From Acidobacteriota bacterium (GTDB lineage Bacteria > Acidobacteriota > Thermoanaerobaculia > UBA5066), in assembly GCA_016789625.1 (NCBI GenBank), contig JAEUQS010000763.1, forward strand, positions 1-9,084: 9,084 nucleotides of DNA, written 5' to 3'. The stretch's first letter is position 1; the number at the start of each line of letters is the position of its first letter. The notes beneath the pieces were generated by a model. That model was not told the origin of the DNA. It saw only the letters and a program-made list of their open reading frames with translations, and did no database searches. Below, piece by piece: positions 7,601 to 9,084 of this stretch. A program made the translations under genes and the position numbers.

Positions 7601-8808
7601 CCCGTCTTGAGACCCGAGACGTCGAGGGAGTTCGTGGTGAGGCCCGAGGCGTATAGCGAGGGAGGACGCGTGGCTCCCAGATAGACGTCGTACGTCGCGG
7701 GAATCGGCGCCGCCTGCCACGACAGAGTCAGGCTGGGCTCCGTGACGCCGTCGTCGGGCGGAAACAGGAGCGCGATGTCTTCGGGAAGCCGGCACTGCGA
7801 GGTCGAGCTGGCACCGGCCTGGGTGATGAGCATCCGGGCGTCGTTCACTTCCACGACGGCGCTGCGCGGCCCGCCCGTGTTCGTGGCGACTCGCAATGTG
7901 AGCGACGAGTTGCCTCTTCCCGACGAGGGAGTGATCGTCACCCAGCGTTCGCTGTCGGCCTCGAAGGTGCAGGTCGACGCGGCGGTCACCTGCAGGACGC
8001 CCGTGCCTCCTTCGACCGGGAAGCTCAGGCTCACGGGGTTGAGCACCACGCTGCAATCGTCTCCGCCGCCGGAGCCACCCGAGCCACCCGACCCGCCGGA
8101 GCCACCCGAGCCACCCGAGCCGCCGGAGCCACCCGAGCCACCCGAGCCGCCCGAGCCACCCGAACCGCCGGAACCGCCGCCGCCACCGCCGCCTCCGCCA
8201 CCGGACGTGCCCTGCGTGATCCGGAACTCGGCTTCACCCACGCGGATCTTCCCGCCCCGATCCAGGAGGGCGCTGGGGAGTGCCGCCACGGAATAAGTGA
8301 CCACGCCGCCACCGGTTCCCGACGCGCCGCCGGTCACCGTGATCCAGGGGTCGGAGGAGATGGCCTGGTACGAGCATGTGGGGGTCGATGCGTTGACGGC
8401 GAAAGCGCCGTTTCCTCCCGCCGCCGGCATCGCCGCTTCGGAAGGCGTGAGGGTGAACGAACAGTCGCGGCCCGCCTGGACGATCCGGAACTTGCGGCTC
8501 GCGATCTCGATCTCCGTATCGCGCTCCTCGTCCTTGTTGCTCGGGGAGACGGTGTACGTGATGGTGGTGCTGCCATGCCCGGAGGTCGCAGAGGTGATCT
8601 GCACCCAGCTGTCCTTCGGCTCGGCGTTCCACGAGCACGTCGTGGCGCTCGCGGTGAGCTGGAACGCCCCGCTGCCTCCGATCGCCGGGAAGCTCGCCCC
8701 CGCCGGGGAGAGCGCGAACGTGCACCCCGCCTGGGCGAGCGCGCTGCCGGGAAGGGTTGCCGAAAAGAGCAGGAGGAGGAGGGCGGGGGCGAGAAGGAAC
8801 CGTCGCAT
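4609..8808 (-). CDS. Giant secreted protein with BACON, Fn3-like and duplicated C-terminal modules
   Basis: A 1399-residue exported protein of unknown function. A Sec signal peptide covers residues 1-25 (R-R start, Leu-rich core, A-L-A|Q). BACON-like domains are at about 27-112, 115-199 and 251-332; each has C-[TS]-[FV] near its start, a second Cys about 29 residues later (C29/C58, C116/C145, C252/C280), a W-[VI]-x-[IV] strand and an ending like I-x-Q-A-G. A Gly/Ser linker (202-249) separates domains 2 and 3. Fn3-like domains follow at about 342-432, 435-527 and 533-628; the first two share Y-D-V-Y-L-G and Y-Y-W. Regions 632-745 and 758-865 resemble HYDIN/anchor-D beta-sandwiches. Two copies of a roughly 240-residue module fill 884-1118 and 1140-1384. 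No catalytic motif, lipobox, PEP-CTERM or LPXTG tail is seen. An AGGAGG at 8821-8826 supports the start. A paralogue lies directly upstream. Binding of glycans or proteins at the cell surface is an inference from domain types only. Confidence 0.9.
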   Translation of the reverse strand: MRRFLLAPALLLLLFSATLPGSALAQAGCTFALSPAGASFPAIGGSGAFQLTASATTCSWNAEPKDSWVQITSATSGHGSTTITYTVSPSNKDEERDTEIEIASRKFRIVQAGRDCSFTLTPSEAAMPAAGGNGAFAVNASTPTCSYQAISSDPWITVTGGASGTGGGVVTYSVAALPSALLDRGGKIRVGEAEFRITQGTSGGGGGGGGGGSGGSGGSGGSGGSGGSGGSGGSGGSGGSGGSGGSGGGDDCSVVLNPVSLSFPVEGGTGVLQVTAASTCTFEADSERWVTITPSSGRGNSSLTLRVATNTGGPRSAVVEVNDARMLITQAGASSTSQCRLPEDIALLFPPDDGVTEPSLTLSWQAAPIPATYDVYLGATRPPSLYASGLTTNSLDVSGLKTGTEYYWAVVAKAACDPRVVTASEVEDFLVRGTCLPPGPFTLTAPADGAAVATSVTLMWEASENASAYDVYLGRTSPPPLHRRGILGTSFEVTGLQAGATYYWRIVAPTACEGTDGRDTSIRRFVSGGTCTPPSPPALRGPASASLSATYVLHWEDVGGNDDGILYVVERSTSASFSPIRDKQVVRGQSASFVAADIGTYFHRLRVVPGCDLTAVSGPSNVVETTVASGTANVIVTAPPRGVAVGAGQSLSSTGTSFTLENIGDSPADVTIVSGSRTIPFFEIRDTAGALVTDVTLQPHAPRTFGVRFTGNGATAGALDGAFAVVARAGRPRLPVTPGATVSLVTGAAAPPVEAPPRFLVNGFPVETAVFPGFRGDDLTRAPLAVEIENPGPAPLSVAFEVGPELWLDFEPGWNATPIPAGGRRTVNLLTRRNRSPEGAAFPRETFLTLRTTGGLTSRLLVVDNDAPPVLALRSPLPVGVPSYIVPSVVNATSLLGNTFVSSLQLTNAGNEALTAELIFTPQGASGWAPALVKRIRVEVPPRDSVRLRDPLGTLFLIPPPVSGHLEVRAPVGRAGQLTVSAAVEAASRTRGRYGFAVPVLRRGEGARLGRGHVIEGVLATPGFRSNLILAETTGLDGARVRATLTDSTGVSRGQLEVDVLAYSQTQLSGIVSRIAGDILLEGGRIDLDVVSGGGTVAGLVTVIDNANDDATAWLSRVRQAPTTSGAREALAVSADTLALVVPSIVSGYATFPGMGLPYTFQTSLTFSSGTASTASFDVKFKDLVSGQEHVKRVEVPGRKTIEYADVVTGLFGLPAGTLAQGPVSITATLNGSVQCRVFSILADGTLGDSFPVVAVPSESLTSAADGRPLFVDGLEQSIDRSRGTRSNLILAEVAGKPSTVVVRLYEAANRTDAIGEVTVALAAYEKIQLSTVFAGLGLDTEERRKDRTNVLCVVTGEGGEGQTAAVVTTIDNQTGDTRNSLLSPGGGVASDSGGTIGF
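4657..5391 (-). other. Second copy of the C-terminal module (residues 1140-1384 of the giant protein)
   Basis: Begins with V-V-P-S-I-V, reaches R-S-N-L-I-L-A-E at 1286-1293 and ends with V-V-T-T-I-D-N-Q-T-G-D. The same landmarks in the same order occur in the first copy, so this is an internal duplication of about 240 residues. Each module looks like two beta-sandwich subdomains: one before and one after the R-S-N-L-I-L-A-E segment. I recall similar modules in large exported proteins of Acidobacteriota, but no named domain can be assigned without a search. Confidence 0.65.
5455..6159 (-). other. First copy of the C-terminal module (residues 884-1118 of the giant protein)
   Basis: Begins with Y-I-V-P-S-V-V, has S-S-L-Q-L-T-N in its first subdomain, carries R-S-N-L-I-L-A-E at 1025-1032 and ends with L-V-T-V-I-D-N-A-N-D-D. 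The eight-residue R-S-N-L-I-L-A-E segment is identical in both copies, whereas the flanks have diverged widely, which suggests an old duplication constrained at this strand. Confidence 0.65.
8062..8205 (-). repeat. Gly/Ser linker tract: poly-Gly followed by twelve S-G-G triplets (9-bp repeat)
   Basis: Residues 202-249 of the giant protein. A run of ten glycines (203-212) is followed by twelve Ser-Gly-Gly units (213-248), encoded by 9-bp units at 8065-8172 that read mostly GCCACCCGA or GCCGCCGGA on the + strand. Every unit is a multiple of three, so gain or loss of copies keeps the frame. It forms a flexible linker between the second and third BACON domains. The tract could be prone to slippage in the cell and to collapse in assembly. 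Confidence 0.9.
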
Positions 8809-8820
8809 GGCTTTGATTCT

Positions 8821-8826
8821 CCTCCT
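8821..8826 (-). promoter_or_regulatory. Shine-Dalgarno site of the giant secreted protein gene
   Basis: On the minus strand AGGAGGAG (8826 down to 8819) precedes the ATG at 8808-8806. The core AGGAGG is 12 nt from the start and the overlapping GGAG at its 3' side is 10 nt away. It supports the annotated start, which also gives a clean signal peptide. Confidence 0.7.
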
Positions 8827-8850
8827 GCCCCGGAGTCTTTGCCGAGGCGT

Positions 8851-8871
8851 GTTCAGGCGCCGTTCAGGCGC
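8851..8871. repeat. Tandem 10-bp direct repeat with 11-bp period in the upstream region of the giant gene
   Basis: GTTCAGGCGC occurs at 8851-8860 and again at 8862-8871, one base apart, about 45-60 bp upstream of the minus-strand start. The 11-bp period is about one helical turn, which would suit a regulator binding side by side on one face. No convincing -35/-10 boxes could be seen in the short space between the terminator and the start codon, so a regulatory role is only a possibility. Confidence 0.5.
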
Positions 8872-8882
8872 ACGGAAAAGGG

Positions 8883-8911
8883 AAAAGGGGGCCGGAGACC
8901 GGCCCCCTTTT
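8883..8911 (-). terminator. Intrinsic terminator of the upstream paralogue (minus strand)
   Basis: A perfect 13-bp stem, AAAAGGGGGCCGG (8883-8895) with CCGGCCCCCTTTT (8899-8911), encloses a 3-nt loop. Read on the minus strand it begins about 10 nt after the paralogue stop (8921-8923) and ends in TTTT, followed by CCCTTTTCC, so it has both a GC-rich stem and a T-rich tail. It probably separates transcription of the two tandem paralogues, so the 1399-residue gene should have its own promoter. The stem is symmetrical and ends with T on the + strand too, but no + strand gene leads into it. Confidence 0.85.
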
Positions 8912-8920
8912 GGACGCGGA

Positions 8921-9084
8921 TCAGAACCCGATGGTTGCGCCCGAGCCGGTGAGAAGAAGGTTGCGCGTGTCGCCGGTCTGGTTGTCGATCGTGGTCATGA
9001 CCGCGGCGGCCTGCCCCTCGCCCGAGGTGCCGGTCACCACACAGAGGACGTTCGTGCGGTCCTTGCGACGCTCTTCCGAGTCGA
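8921..9084 (-). CDS. C-terminal end of a paralogous giant secreted protein (5' part outside window)
   Basis: The last 54 codons, counting the TGA stop at 8923-8921, of a gene running in from the right edge. The visible protein starts D-S-E-E-R-R-K-D-R-T-N-V-L-C-V-V-T-G and ends G-A-T-I-G-F. It matches residues 1340-1399 of the neighbouring 1399-residue protein almost throughout (D-T-E-E-R-R-K-D-R-T-N-V-L-C-V-V-T-G, then T-T-I-D-N-Q-T-G-D-T-R-N), except for a seven-residue shorter tail. DNA identity is also high, so the two are tandem duplicates or have undergone gene conversion at their 3' ends. It ends in a hairpin terminator. Its upstream domains cannot be known from this window. Confidence 0.85.
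   Translation of the reverse strand, partial: DSEERRKDRTNVLCVVTGTSGEGQAAAVMTTIDNQTGDTRNLLLTGSGATIGF

Noticed and set aside
5239..7656. Long + strand open frame of 805 codons opposite the giant minus-strand gene
   Set aside because: Its translation is rich in Arg, Gly, Glu and His with no domain pattern, and it mirrors a well-supported minus-strand gene with a signal peptide, recognised domains and ribosome site. Long antisense open frames are expected in DNA this GC-rich.
8062..8205. The regular repeat considered as a CRISPR-like or non-coding repeat array
   Set aside because: There are no spacers; the 9-bp unit is in frame and encodes a Ser-Gly-Gly linker inside a continuous gene.

Overview
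The window is very GC-rich, with strong G/C preference at third codon positions. It looks like a chromosomal piece of a Gram-negative bacterium: it carries genes for ADP-heptose, a precursor of lipopolysaccharide core, beside very large Sec-exported proteins built of BACON and fibronectin-III-like domains. That protein style (BACON copies with a cysteine pair, Fn3 repeats, and a C-terminal module containing an I-D-N-x-x-x-D motif) is one I associate with Acidobacteriota, possibly the Thermoanaerobaculia. This placement is recalled family knowledge plus inference; no rRNA or marker gene in the window confirms it.

Left part, + strand (2-4504). After the last 26 residues of a membrane-anchored protein comes a compact cluster: a small secreted IPT/TIG-like protein (136-933), gmhB (930-1499), a deoxyhypusine-synthase-like protein of unknown role (1535-2479), hldE (2476-3936) and gmhA (3929-4504). 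Three of the four junctions overlap (GTGA, ATGA and an 8-bp overlap) and the fourth gap is only 35 bp, so this reads as one operon. GmhA isomerises sedoheptulose-7-phosphate to D-glycero-D-manno-heptose-7-phosphate. The HldE kinase domain makes the 1,7-bisphosphate, GmhB removes the 7-phosphate, and the HldE nucleotidyltransferase domain adds AMP to give ADP-D-glycero-D-manno-heptose. The epimerase HldD, which would give the L-glycero-D-manno form, is not in the window.

Middle (4505-4608). The operon converges on a minus-strand gene. The 104-bp gap holds two nearly identical 36-bp elements, each a 9-bp perfect hairpin followed by GGACACTTCAG. They resemble a REP-type palindrome pair more than a standard terminator.

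Right part, - strand (4609-9084). One 1399-residue secreted protein fills most of this half: signal peptide, two BACON domains, a glycine/serine linker with twelve S-G-G triplets, a third BACON, about three Fn3-like domains, HYDIN/anchor-D-like beta-sandwiches, and two copies of a roughly 240-residue module. Upstream of it lies the C-terminal end of a paralogue whose tail is nearly the same sequence, followed by a strong intrinsic terminator. This is therefore a tandem array of related giant exported proteins.

The least explained items are the deoxyhypusine-synthase-like gene inside the heptose operon, the tandem giant secreted proteins with their duplicated C-terminal module, and the palindrome pair. 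No tRNA, rRNA, CRISPR array, transposase or phage gene was seen.
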